Of a stretch of DNA of 64,000 nt, positions 17,254-26,522 are shown piece by piece. The notes under the pieces were generated by a model. That model searched no databases. It was not told the origin of the DNA and saw only the letters and a list, made by a program, of their open reading frames with translations. The stretch spans positions 31,612 to 95,611 of the forward strand of contig NZ_FPAH01000008.1 in NCBI RefSeq assembly GCF_900116345.1, in the 5' to 3' direction. Every line of letters starts with the position of its first letter. Position 1 is the first letter of the stretch. This DNA is from Succinivibrio dextrinosolvens (GTDB lineage: Bacteria; Pseudomonadota; Gammaproteobacteria; Enterobacterales; Succinivibrionaceae). Both the position numbers and the translations under genes were made by a program.

Positions 17254-18096
17254 ATGATTGAGAAAGAACCTTTAGTAGAAAAGCTTATCGACATATTAGT
17301 ACAGTACGTGCCTAGTTTAAAGAATCAGGCTCAGTCTTTTTCTGACGACTACTTTGCACAGAGAGCTCTTTTAAGAGGCCTCATGAATATGCATCGTGTC
17401 CAGAACAAGCTTCCTCCTGAATATTTTACAATGCAGGATCAGCTGCTACAGGCTGAGCTTGCAGAGAAGAAGATTGTTCAGAGCGACGGCCTCTTGAAGT
17501 CTAAAATCAATACCAATATGAGTCTGCATCAGGGAGATATCACCACCTTAAAAGTGGATGCGATTGTAAACTCTGCAACCCCATCACTTTTAGGCTGTTT
17601 TCAGGCAGGGCACAACTGTATAGATAACAATATACATTCTGCTGCCGGACTGCAGCTGCGTTATGAATGCTATAAGATTCTGGGAGGCGGGGAGGCCAGA
17701 GAGGGAACTGCAACCATTACTCACGGCTTTAATCTTCCTGCCAAATTTGTGATTCATGTGGTTGGACCTAAGGTAGGCTTTAACATTTCTCCTAGAGAGA
17801 AGGCTACTTTGGCCTCCTGCTATACCGAGGCCTTAAAGGTTGCAAGAAAGAACGGCGTTAAGTCTCTGGCTTTCTGTAGTATCTCAACTGATTCATTAGG
17901 CTTCCCTAATGCCGTTGCTGCACGTATAGCTGTAAGTACCGTCGATGAGGATCTTAAGGCTCATGGAAATGATCTGAAGGTGGTATTCTCAGTTGAATCC
18001 GAGCGAGATGCCAAGGCTTATAAGATTGAGTTTGATCCTCAGCCTGAAAAGGATAGTGCCGAGCTGCATCCTTTCTTTAATATTAACCTGATTTAA
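17254..18096 (+). CDS. Zinc-dependent macrodomain protein, probable protein-ADP-ribose hydrolase
   Basis: The 280-residue protein has a helical N-terminal part (1-90) and then a macrodomain starting LHQGDITTLKVDAIVNSA. The segment GCFQAGHNCIDNNIHSAAGLQLR places Cys115, His120 and Cys122 as in the zinc-macro group (SpyMacroD/SAV0325 type), which removes mono-ADP-ribose from proteins. In Firmicutes such genes usually sit with a SirTM sirtuin, a GcvH-like protein and a lipoate ligase; none of these is next to this gene. Its substrate is therefore open. A weak AAAGGTG precedes the ATG. It is convergent with an unknown gene. Confidence 0.88.
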   Translation: MIEKEPLVEKLIDILVQYVPSLKNQAQSFSDDYFAQRALLRGLMNMHRVQNKLPPEYFTMQDQLLQAELAEKKIVQSDGLLKSKINTNMSLHQGDITTLKVDAIVNSATPSLLGCFQAGHNCIDNNIHSAAGLQLRYECYKILGGGEAREGTATITHGFNLPAKFVIHVVGPKVGFNISPREKATLASCYTEALKVARKNGVKSLAFCSISTDSLGFPNAVAARIAVSTVDEDLKAHGNDLKVVFSVESERDAKAYKIEFDPQPEKDSAELHPFFNINLI

Positions 18097-18117
18097 AAAT
18101 GGCGCCAAAAAGGCGCC
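18095..18117 (-). terminator. Terminator of the gene at 18126-19130
   Basis: GGCGCC-AAAAA-GGCGCC forms a strong 6-bp GC stem. On the minus strand it is followed by ATTTTTAAAT. It lies in the 29-base gap between two convergent genes and may also slow plus-strand transcripts. Confidence 0.65.
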
Positions 18118-18125
18118 TGGTTAGT

Positions 18126-19130
18126 CTATAATTCGAAAACCTCAAGGCTGTCCAGGGAATCTGTGATAGCCTTATATTTTTCCTGCTCCTCTTTAAGCTT
18201 GTCTCCATGAATGTCACGATAGTGATAGTAGTAATCTCCAATTCTGCCCTTAAGAGAGGTGAATCTGTACAGAAGTTCAAAGGCAGCTTTGAGATCATCC
18301 ATGTTCAGATCTGAATAGAACTCAACATCCTCATCTACTGCTGTAAAACATAGATAAAGAGCTGCAGCCAGAACTCTTGGTTCCATTGCTTTTCCTGAAT
18401 GCCAGATTTTATGTTTTTCGGTTCCGAAATAATCACCGTCAGGCATAAAGAAGGAGCCGTCCATAAGATCAATATCCACTGAACGTTCACCCTCTCTCTG
18501 GTATCTTTGTACCACATCATAGGCTGTTGCAGGTGGCTGTGCCAGCATTCTCCAGCCAGGGGCAAGTGCTTTGTAGGAGAAATCCTCATATTCAGTTTCA
18601 CGACAGATGCCGCAGATAATAGCGCAGGCATTTAGGGCTGCGGTATCATATTTCTCTCCTTTTACCATGCCTAGGAGCCCCTGTACAACAGGGAGACGTC
18701 TTGGACTTATATAGGAGTAGAAATCAAAGTAGTCATCTGATGCCAGTCTTAAGACCTTCACCGGAATAATGATTCCGCTTTCTTTTAAGTATTCATGAAG
18801 ACTGTGGAAATCTAGTTCATAAAACTCGTTAAGCTTGGTTCTCTTATCAGGCTCTTCGCTTTGAGTTGTTATAACTTCCTCTTCCTTTAAAAGGATTTTT
18901 ATGGAATAGAGGTACTCAAGTGCCTCCTTTACAGCATCTGGTTCTACTCTGAGATTTCTTGCCAGAAGATGGGTATGGCATCTGGCATTGAATCTTACAT
19001 ATTTGTCTTTGGAGTGCCAGAAAAGCAGTACCGACAGAACAAGCGAACTACAGTCATTGTTGACAGTATCTCTTCTGACTGCATTTAGTTCAGGATAGTA
19101 GGGAACACGGGTTAGGCCAAATTCTTCCAT
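18126..19130 (-). CDS. Protein of unknown function
   Basis: This 334-residue soluble protein has no signal peptide, membrane helix or recognised motif. The first 110 residues (LVLSVLLFWHSKDKYVRFNARCHTHLLARNLRVEPDAVKEALEYLYSIKIL) could form a winged-helix fold like that of replication-initiator or DnaD-type proteins, but this is only an impression. The C-terminus is rich in Tyr and acidic residues. It is expressed on its own from the ATG at 19130 and is convergent with the macrodomain gene. No function can be proposed from context. Confidence 0.72.
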   Translation of the reverse strand: MEEFGLTRVPYYPELNAVRRDTVNNDCSSLVLSVLLFWHSKDKYVRFNARCHTHLLARNLRVEPDAVKEALEYLYSIKILLKEEEVITTQSEEPDKRTKLNEFYELDFHSLHEYLKESGIIIPVKVLRLASDDYFDFYSYISPRRLPVVQGLLGMVKGEKYDTAALNACAIICGICRETEYEDFSYKALAPGWRMLAQPPATAYDVVQRYQREGERSVDIDLMDGSFFMPDGDYFGTEKHKIWHSGKAMEPRVLAAALYLCFTAVDEDVEFYSDLNMDDLKAAFELLYRFTSLKGRIGDYYYHYRDIHGDKLKEEQEKYKAITDSLDSLEVFEL

Positions 19131-19473
19131 AATTTAATCTGATTTCGTAGCTAAATATTTTCTGCTGTTTATTTTAATTCAGCTCTGCATTCTATCACAG
19201 TCTTTAAATCGCCCTATGATTAAGTTAAAAAAGCTTAATACATTAGAGTTCTAATTTCGATTTTTCAGATAATTTTCGAGCTAAAACGCAATTTTTCTCA
19301 ATAACGCTCTAACCTAGTGTAATAGAAAGGAAAAATTTTAAAAAAATTTGACAAATGTTTGAAAATTACTATTTTTAAAGCCTGTTCTAATTTAGAATAT
19401 AAATATGACACTAAAAGAAATGTAAAAAGTTCAAATCTGAAGATTTCCACAATAACATGACAGGGAGGATGCG
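19131..19473. other. Divergent intergenic region upstream of nhaP2
   Basis: These 343 bases are AT-rich and hold no supported gene. The only interpretable element is the candidate nhaP2 promoter at 19348-19375. Confidence 0.4.
19348..19375 (+). promoter_or_regulatory. Candidate promoter of nhaP2-hrpA
   Basis: A perfect TTGACA (19348-19353) is followed after 16 bases by TATTTT (19370-19375). The leader to the ATG at 19474 would be about 90 bases. Confidence 0.45.
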
Positions 19474-21336
19474 ATGCAGATCAGTGACATGAATTACGCA
19501 TTCTTTATTGTGGGTTTATTGCTGTCATTCGCGATATTTGCCTCAAAACTGTCTTCATTCTTCGGAACCCCTCTGCTGCTGTTGTTCCTTGCAATCGGTA
19601 TGTTAACCGGTGAAGATGGTGTCATTCTCCATATCCAGTACACTGATTACAGATCTGCCTTTTTTATTGCCAACCTGATGCTGGCGATTATTCTGCTCGA
19701 TGGCGGACTTCGAACCAATTTTTCGACAATGAAATCGGTGGCAAGTGAATCAACGATTCTTGCTACGATAGGTGTTGTGGCAACTTCTGGTATTACCGGT
19801 GGAATTGCCTATCTGCTTTTGGATATCTCTTTAATTGAATCTCTGCTTTTAGGCTGTATCGTAGGTTCAACTGACGCCGCAGCCGTGTTTTCTCTGCTTT
19901 CAAGAAACGATGGTGTTTCACTTAAGACCAATGTAAACAGTACTCTGCAGATAGAATCAGCAACCAACGATCCTATGGCAATTCTGCTGACTACCACTAT
20001 GATTGCCTTTGCCTCTGCCAAGGCAACTTCTTTGACAGATGCTCTGCTGTTCTTTGCTACCCAGTTTGGTTTTGGTATTTTAATCGGTGTATGTTTTGGT
20101 GCACTGGCCAGGTTTATTATTGCCAATATTTCTCTGGGTGTCGGACTGTACTGTATTATGGTTATCGGTATGGGCCTGGTCGGCTTTGCCGTGACTGCCT
20201 ATGTTAATGGCTCAGGCTTCCTTGCAATCTTTATCATCGGCATGTTTGTCGGTAATCAGAAAACCAGACATGTAAGCTATATTCTTCCTGTATCTGAGGG
20301 CTTCACCTGGCTCTCTCAGATCACTCTGTTCTTAATGTTAGGTCTTCTGGTTACCCCTCATGAGATGCTTAACTACTGGCTGCCTGGTGTGGTAATTGCC
20401 GTAGTTATCACTGTTATTGCAAGACCTCTGGCGGTATTTTTCTGTCTGAAGCCTTTCTTCCGTGCCTATAACAATCGAGACCTGATCTTTATGTCCTGGG
20501 TTGGACTGCGTGGATCTGTTCCTATTGTACTGGCAATCTACCCTGTATTTGAGAATCTTGATAACCCTCAGCTGTATTTTAATGTGGCTTTTGTGGTGGT
20601 TATTGTGTCTCTGTTATTCCAGGGCTCTCTGATTGTTCCGCTCTCAAAGTTCTTAAAGGTATGTACTCCTTCGGTTATGGTTCCTATTACCAAGTCTGAT
20701 GTGGGCATTATGCTTTCAAATGACTATGAAATTTTAAACTACCGTATCAAGGAGCCTTCATTTGATGGCGCTGTGTTACGAACTATCCCTTTCCCTAAGG
20801 GAACTTCGGTTGCGGCTCTTTTCCGTGATGGAAAAATGATCAAGTGTCAGGGCGATACTCCTATTAAGACCGGTGATATTCTCTCTCTTATAGGTCGTGA
20901 TGCGGATGAACTGCTTTTGAATTCTCTTTTCTCTCACCCTCTAAAAGAGAAGAGACACCCATTATATAAAGGTGATAAAATGTACGCCGCTGATACGCTT
21001 ATGGTTGAATTAGGCGAACAGTACGGTTTTGAACTGACCACCTATGAGAAGACTCTAACCCTGGGAGATTTCATGTCATACCATATTGGCGGATATCCTC
21101 AGCCAGGTGACAGGGTAAATCTTATTAAAATTTCTCTGGTGGTAGTTGATCTTGAAGGTGACAAGATCAGCAGAGCCGGCCTGTATCTGACCTCAGAGCT
21201 TATGCAGGAGTTTGAGCGCAAACGTAAAGATAAGCTTATTATGCAGAAAATTGAACAGGAAGAACTTGAACGTCGACGTAAGATTGCTCAGCAGCAGCTG
21301 TTTGACAGTATAAATGACGACGAAGAATACTCTTAG
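19474..21336 (+). CDS. nhaP2: Potassium/proton antiporter NhaP2 (CvrA)
   Basis: The 620-residue protein has about 12 membrane segments in residues 5-395. The CPA1 exchanger motifs include ESATNDPMAILL and the SWVGLRGSVPIVLAIYP segment. A soluble tail follows, with an RCK_C/TrkA_C-like part (FPKGTSVAALFRDGKMIKCQGDTPIKTGDIL) and a CorC/HlyC-like end. This layout is that of NhaP2/CvrA, which exchanges K+ for H+ and helps with volume and pH control. GGAGG precedes the ATG by 8 bases. hrpA starts 3 bases after its stop, so the two are cotranscribed. Confidence 0.92.
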   Translation: MQISDMNYAFFIVGLLLSFAIFASKLSSFFGTPLLLLFLAIGMLTGEDGVILHIQYTDYRSAFFIANLMLAIILLDGGLRTNFSTMKSVASESTILATIGVVATSGITGGIAYLLLDISLIESLLLGCIVGSTDAAAVFSLLSRNDGVSLKTNVNSTLQIESATNDPMAILLTTTMIAFASAKATSLTDALLFFATQFGFGILIGVCFGALARFIIANISLGVGLYCIMVIGMGLVGFAVTAYVNGSGFLAIFIIGMFVGNQKTRHVSYILPVSEGFTWLSQITLFLMLGLLVTPHEMLNYWLPGVVIAVVITVIARPLAVFFCLKPFFRAYNNRDLIFMSWVGLRGSVPIVLAIYPVFENLDNPQLYFNVAFVVVIVSLLFQGSLIVPLSKFLKVCTPSVMVPITKSDVGIMLSNDYEILNYRIKEPSFDGAVLRTIPFPKGTSVAALFRDGKMIKCQGDTPIKTGDILSLIGRDADELLLNSLFSHPLKEKRHPLYKGDKMYAADTLMVELGEQYGFELTTYEKTLTLGDFMSYHIGGYPQPGDRVNLIKISLVVVDLEGDKISRAGLYLTSELMQEFERKRKDKLIMQKIEQEELERRRKIAQQQLFDSINDDEEYS

Positions 21337-21338
21337 CT

Positions 21339-24300
21339 ATGGCAAATAATAAAGAACAAGAAAAATTTATCTCAGACGTAAAAAGCAGATTTCCATCATT
21401 AACTTTCAGACACAGACATCTAATCTCAAGGGAGCTTAATAAGCTCTCTTCTTGTCCTGATGATAAAGCAATAGAGCTTCAGATTTCCATCAGTGAGAAA
21501 CTAGAAGAGTATCTGACTTTCTTTAAAGATCGTGAAACTCATGTTCCTCAATTAACCTATGATGAGAATCTTCCTGTATCACAGAAACGAGAAGAAATCA
21601 TTGAGGCAATAAAGTCTAATCAGGTTGTTATCATTGCTGGTGAAACCGGTTCAGGAAAAACTACTCAGATCCCAAAGATGTGTCTTGAGGCCGGTCTCGG
21701 TCGTTTCGGTTTTATCGGTCATACCCAGCCTCGTCGAATTGCAGCCAGAGCCGTAAGTACCAGAATTGCCTCAGAGCTTGGTGAAGAGCTCGGTCAGAGC
21801 GTAGGCTACAAGGTCAGATTCAATGATGTGACCTCAGATAACAGCTATATCAAGCTGATGACTGATGGTATTCTGCTTGCAGAAACCGCCCATGACAGAA
21901 AGCTCTTAAACTATGACTGCATCATTATTGATGAAGCCCACGAGCGTTCTTTAAATATTGATTTTCTTTTAGGATATCTTAAAAAGCTTTTAAAGGTCCG
22001 TTCAGATCTCAAGCTGATTATTACCTCAGCAACCATCAATACTAAACGTTTTTCAGAACATTTTGACAATGCTCCTATCATTGAGGTTTCCGGCAGAACC
22101 TATCCTGTTGAGGTTGTATACAGACCTTTAGGTGAGTCTGAAGATTCAGATGCAGATGATGAGGTTGAGACCGATGAGAAGGATCTTCGAAACGGTATTT
22201 TAAATGCCATAAAATTTCTCTTCAAAGAGTATGGTCGAGAGGATATTCTTGTCTTTCTGCCTGGTGAGCGAGAGATTATGGATATTGCCAAATTCCTCTC
22301 TAAAGCTCATCTGCCTAATACCGAGATTCTGCCTTTATATGCCCGTCTGGCTACCTCTGATCAGAACAAGATTTTTGCACCTCACTCAACTGTTAGAGTG
22401 GTGCTTGCAACCAATGTTGCTGAAACTTCCTTAACTGTTCCTGGAATTAAATATGTGATTGATCCTGGTACCGCCAGAATCAGCCGCTATTCTCCTCGAA
22501 CCAAGGTGCAGAGTCTTCCTATTGAAAAGATTTCAAAGGCAAGTGCCGATCAGCGAAAAGGTCGCTGTGGTCGTGTTAGTGAAGGCGTCTGTGTAAGACT
22601 TTACTCAAAGGAAGATTTTGAGTTACGACAGGATTTCACTGATCCTGAAATTTTAAGAACCAATCTCGCTTCAGTTATTCTGCAGATGGTTTCTCTGAGA
22701 CTCGGAAACATCACAGTCTTTCCTTTCATTGATCCGCCATCAGGAAAACAGATTACTGACGGTATCAGACTTTTAGAGGAAGTCGGAGCCATCAATGAAT
22801 CAAGAGGACTTTCCACTGATGAACTTAGACTTACAAAAATTGGCACCGATCTTTCAAAGATCCCCTGCGACCCTCGTCTTTCAAGAATGCTGGTTGAGGC
22901 TCATAAGGAAGGTGCTCTGGCAGAGGTACTGGTTATTGTTTCAGCCATGGCGGTTATGGACCCTCGTGAGAGACCAGTGGATAGACAGGAACAGAGCCGA
23001 CAGCAGCATGCCCGTTTTGATGATGAGAAATCAGATTTTCTTGCATATCTGAACCTGTATCATTATATCTGCAAGTGCCAGAAAGAGATGAGCAACTCTC
23101 AGCTTCGCAAAAAGCTCAAATCTGAGTTTATCTCTTATCTGAGAGTCCGTGAATGGTTTGATCTGCTTCGTCAGTTAAGAGCATCCTGTCAGATGCTTAA
23201 ATATAAGCTGAATGAGGAACCTGCAGGCTATGATGCAGTTCATCGTTCGATTTTAAGCGGTCTGCTATCACAGGTTGGTCATTATGATGATAATGATAAA
23301 GGTCTGTATCTTGGAGCTCGAGGCATTAAGTTTGTTATCCACCCATCCTCTGTATTTAACAAGAAAAAGCCAAAATGGATCTGTGCTGGTGAGCTCAATG
23401 AAACCTCAAGACTCTTTGCCAGAACTGTTGCTGCAATTGATCCTCTATGGGTGGAGACAATCGGTAGACACCTTGTTAAAAAGAATTATGCTGAGCCTCA
23501 CTGGTCAAAATCAAAGGGCAGTGTGGTTGCCAATCTGACTATTTCTCTTTACGGTCTTCCTGTGGTTCAGGGAAGAAAGGTTCTGTATACCAGTATTGAT
23601 CCTAAACTCTGTCGCGAGCTTTTCATTCGAGATGGACTTGTTGGAGGAGATATTGAGTGCAATCATGCCTTCTTCAGACATAATCTTGAGGTGATTGATG
23701 AGGTTGAACATGTAGAGGACAAGCTCCGTCGACGTGATCTGCTTGTGGATTCCTCTGTATTAGAAGAGTTTTATGATAAAAAGCTTCCTGAGGATATCCT
23801 GACTCAGCGACACTTTGATAAATGGTGGCAGCAGAAGCGTAAAAGCGATCCTGAGTATCTGAATTTCTCCATTGATCTGGTGTCAAAGGATGCTTTTAAT
23901 GAGGTTGAGGAACACGATTTTCCTGAGTTCTGGCATTATGACAGCTTTAAGCTTCCATTAAGCTATATATTTGATCCAACCTCAAAGGATGACGGTGTTA
24001 CCGTTCATATTCCTCTTGCCATTGTAAACAGGATCAACAGCAGGGAATTTGCCTATCAGATTCCTGGTCTTAGACTGGAGTTTTTAACTTCTCTGATAAA
24101 GTCTCTGCCAAAGCGTCTGAGAAAGAACCTTATTCCGGCTCCTAACTATGCAAAGGCTTTAGCTGAATCCATTGGCGGTCCTTCAAAGGATGATCTGTAT
24201 GTCAAGGCAGCAAAGGAGCTGACCCGCATGGGAGGGGAGATTGTTACCTGTGATGATTTTGATAAGACGCTGATTGAAAAACACCTTTTCATGATCTTCT

Positions 24301-25301
24301 CAATTGAGGATGAAAAGGGCAAGGTTATTAAAAAGGGCAGAAATTTTGATTCCATTGCCGCAAGTCTACAGGGACAGGTTAAGGATGTCTTAAGTAAATA
24401 TGCATCAAAGTCAACTAAGGTTCAGAAACCACTTAATGAGTGGAACTTCGGTACTATCAAGACAACTGAGGTTACCTGTCAGAACGGTATTGAGATTACT
24501 GCCTACCCAGCGCTTACCGATAAAGGACAGGGGGTTACCCTTGAGCTTTATGACAGTAAATACAAGCAGCAGAAAGCTATGTGGGCAGGGCAGAGAAAGC
24601 TGTTGTCTTTAGGCTTAAAACAGCCTACTGCATATCTTGAGCAGCATCTTCCTAACAAGTCAAAGCTTTCAATGTACTATCAGCCTTTAGGAACGGTTAA
24701 GGATCTTATAAATGATCTGATGCTTGCTGCTATCGACATGATTATGGTGGAGAATGGAGCTCCTGTTTATGATGAGGAGAACTTTAAAAGGCTTTTAGAG
24801 AAAGTTCGCGGTGATCTTAATGATACAGCCTTAAAGCTGTGTTCAACTGTTGAGAAGATCCTGCTGAAGGCTCATGAGCTCAAAAGAAAGCTCAAAGGTC
24901 AGCTCAATCTCGCTGTAGCCTACAGCTACAAGGATATGGCCGCTCAGCTTGATTCTCTTGTATACAAGGGATTTTTAAGTTCCACCAAGGTAGAGTATCT
25001 TGAGCAGATACCTAGATATCTTGATGCTATGCTCTATCGAATTGAGAAGGTGCACCGTGATGTTAACCGTGATCTTGTCCATACCAGAAAGATCGAGGAG
25101 GTTAATACACTGTATAAGAACACTCTGTCCCGATACAAATACACGGCGATACCGGATGATCTCATAAATGTGAAATGGCTGATTGAGGAGCTAAGAGTTT
25201 CCTACTTTGCTCAGCAGCTTGGAGTAAGGGTAAGTATTTCTGATAAGCGTATTGCTAATGAGCTTAAACGTATTTTAGAGGAATATCCCGAACATGGTTA
25301 A
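21339..25301 (+). CDS. hrpA: ATP-dependent RNA helicase HrpA
   Basis: The 1320-residue DEAH-box helicase has GETGSGKTTQIPK (motif I) near residues 101-113, DEAHERS (motif II), SATIN (motif III) and QRKGRCGR (motif VI). The helicase-associated, OB-fold and long DUF3418 C-terminal region typical of HrpA follow. HrpA helps process fimbrial mRNA and rescues stalled or collided ribosomes in E. coli. The size matches the family (E. coli 1300). It begins 3 bases after nhaP2 and is followed by three unrecognised genes on the same strand. Confidence 0.96.
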   Translation: MANNKEQEKFISDVKSRFPSLTFRHRHLISRELNKLSSCPDDKAIELQISISEKLEEYLTFFKDRETHVPQLTYDENLPVSQKREEIIEAIKSNQVVIIAGETGSGKTTQIPKMCLEAGLGRFGFIGHTQPRRIAARAVSTRIASELGEELGQSVGYKVRFNDVTSDNSYIKLMTDGILLAETAHDRKLLNYDCIIIDEAHERSLNIDFLLGYLKKLLKVRSDLKLIITSATINTKRFSEHFDNAPIIEVSGRTYPVEVVYRPLGESEDSDADDEVETDEKDLRNGILNAIKFLFKEYGREDILVFLPGEREIMDIAKFLSKAHLPNTEILPLYARLATSDQNKIFAPHSTVRVVLATNVAETSLTVPGIKYVIDPGTARISRYSPRTKVQSLPIEKISKASADQRKGRCGRVSEGVCVRLYSKEDFELRQDFTDPEILRTNLASVILQMVSLRLGNITVFPFIDPPSGKQITDGIRLLEEVGAINESRGLSTDELRLTKIGTDLSKIPCDPRLSRMLVEAHKEGALAEVLVIVSAMAVMDPRERPVDRQEQSRQQHARFDDEKSDFLAYLNLYHYICKCQKEMSNSQLRKKLKSEFISYLRVREWFDLLRQLRASCQMLKYKLNEEPAGYDAVHRSILSGLLSQVGHYDDNDKGLYLGARGIKFVIHPSSVFNKKKPKWICAGELNETSRLFARTVAAIDPLWVETIGRHLVKKNYAEPHWSKSKGSVVANLTISLYGLPVVQGRKVLYTSIDPKLCRELFIRDGLVGGDIECNHAFFRHNLEVIDEVEHVEDKLRRRDLLVDSSVLEEFYDKKLPEDILTQRHFDKWWQQKRKSDPEYLNFSIDLVSKDAFNEVEEHDFPEFWHYDSFKLPLSYIFDPTSKDDGVTVHIPLAIVNRINSREFAYQIPGLRLEFLTSLIKSLPKRLRKNLIPAPNYAKALAESIGGPSKDDLYVKAAKELTRMGGEIVTCDDFDKTLIEKHLFMIFSIEDEKGKVIKKGRNFDSIAASLQGQVKDVLSKYASKSTKVQKPLNEWNFGTIKTTEVTCQNGIEITAYPALTDKGQGVTLELYDSKYKQQKAMWAGQRKLLSLGLKQPTAYLEQHLPNKSKLSMYYQPLGTVKDLINDLMLAAIDMIMVENGAPVYDEENFKRLLEKVRGDLNDTALKLCSTVEKILLKAHELKRKLKGQLNLAVAYSYKDMAAQLDSLVYKGFLSSTKVEYLEQIPRYLDAMLYRIEKVHRDVNRDLVHTRKIEEVNTLYKNTLSRYKYTAIPDDLINVKWLIEELRVSYFAQQLGVRVSISDKRIANELKRILEEYPEHG

Positions 25302-25407
25302 AAATCTGCCTATTCAATTGAGCAGATAAGCTAAATTAGGATAGAATTCAGAACGGTTATTGGATTCTCAAAAAAAGAATCCTTCTCATAAGGAAAATGG
25401 AAGAAAA

Positions 25408-26484
25408 ATGGAAGACTTAATTATTATTCTTGGGCTTTTGGCTGTAATTGCAGTCTTATTGAATCAGTTTAACTACAGACTTGCTCTGCGCATGTTTCCT
25501 GACACTGTCAAGGTTACCAGATGGCAGGGGCTTTTAGGCTGGTACGGTTGGGTTAATCTGTTTGTTGCTCTTCCTTTTTTATGGGATGGAGATTTCTCTC
25601 AGGGCATGTATCCTCTGATTATTGGTCTTGTTCCTGCAGCCATATCAATTTTTACTGTTTTAAAGTTTAACGATGCCAGAAACGTTGAGCTGCGTCGTGA
25701 CTCAAAGGTTACATTTAACGATAACGGTCAGATTCTTGAGCCTTGCAATGATGTTTACGGCTTTCTTCACAACTATTCACAGCGCATGAAGGCAATCGGT
25801 CCAAAGTTTTTCTTCAAGGAAATCTTTGCCAGAGAAAAGTCCAATAAGGTTTTAGCTGATGGTCTACTTGAGAATACCCCAGAGGTGACTGTTGACACCT
25901 TAAAGTCTCTGCCTTGGGTTATTGATGGGGCTGTAGAGGTAAAAGCTCAGTTTATCTTCCTGCTTGAGTACATGACTACTCGATATGACAACAAGAAGCT
26001 CTACGAGAACCTTAAGGTTTTCTGTGAGAATTCAATGGCTGTAGCCAGACTGCTTGAGATTAGGTTTAATGAGATTCCATATAATATTGCCAAGTTTATT
26101 GCCTCAGCGGATCTGACTGTTTCTCTTTTGGAAAAGAAAGCTTCAGCCTATTCAATCTCTGTTGAAGGTCAGACTTTTGATGATACGGAGAAGGTTATTT
26201 ATGTAAGCACCTCTCCAATGTATAAAATCAATCAGAATTTAAGTTCTGTATTCAGAGCTATTGCTGCAAAATTCAGCAAATGGACTTCAAAGAATGAAGG
26301 TACAGTTATTCTGACCTCTAAGAAGATTATTGTAAAAACACCTTATCAGAAGACTGAATTTCCGATCTCTGACGCTGTTTTTTCCTTCGGAGATGACATT
26401 TCTTTTGATAATTCTAATTATTTTTGTGTGTTAGATATTAATTTTTTCAGATTTGTGATGTTAAATCTTAATAAAACACTATAG
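25408..26484 (+). CDS. Membrane protein of unknown function
   Basis: From the ATG at 25408 the protein has 358 residues. GGAAG lies 4 bases upstream; the longer frame starts with TTG at 25360 without a site. Three hydrophobic segments occupy residues 3-23, 40-58 and 68-88, and a cytosolic or periplasmic domain of about 260 residues follows. I do not recognise it. It lies between hrpA and two paralogous zinc-cluster membrane proteins on the same strand, with gaps of 106 and 38 bases, so the three may act together. Confidence 0.7.
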   Translation: MEDLIIILGLLAVIAVLLNQFNYRLALRMFPDTVKVTRWQGLLGWYGWVNLFVALPFLWDGDFSQGMYPLIIGLVPAAISIFTVLKFNDARNVELRRDSKVTFNDNGQILEPCNDVYGFLHNYSQRMKAIGPKFFFKEIFAREKSNKVLADGLLENTPEVTVDTLKSLPWVIDGAVEVKAQFIFLLEYMTTRYDNKKLYENLKVFCENSMAVARLLEIRFNEIPYNIAKFIASADLTVSLLEKKASAYSISVEGQTFDDTEKVIYVSTSPMYKINQNLSSVFRAIAAKFSKWTSKNEGTVILTSKKIIVKTPYQKTEFPISDAVFSFGDDISFDNSNYFCVLDINFFRFVMLNLNKTL

Positions 26485-26522
26485 TTGATATAGTAGTTAA
26501 CTATTTATTAAGATTTAAACGG

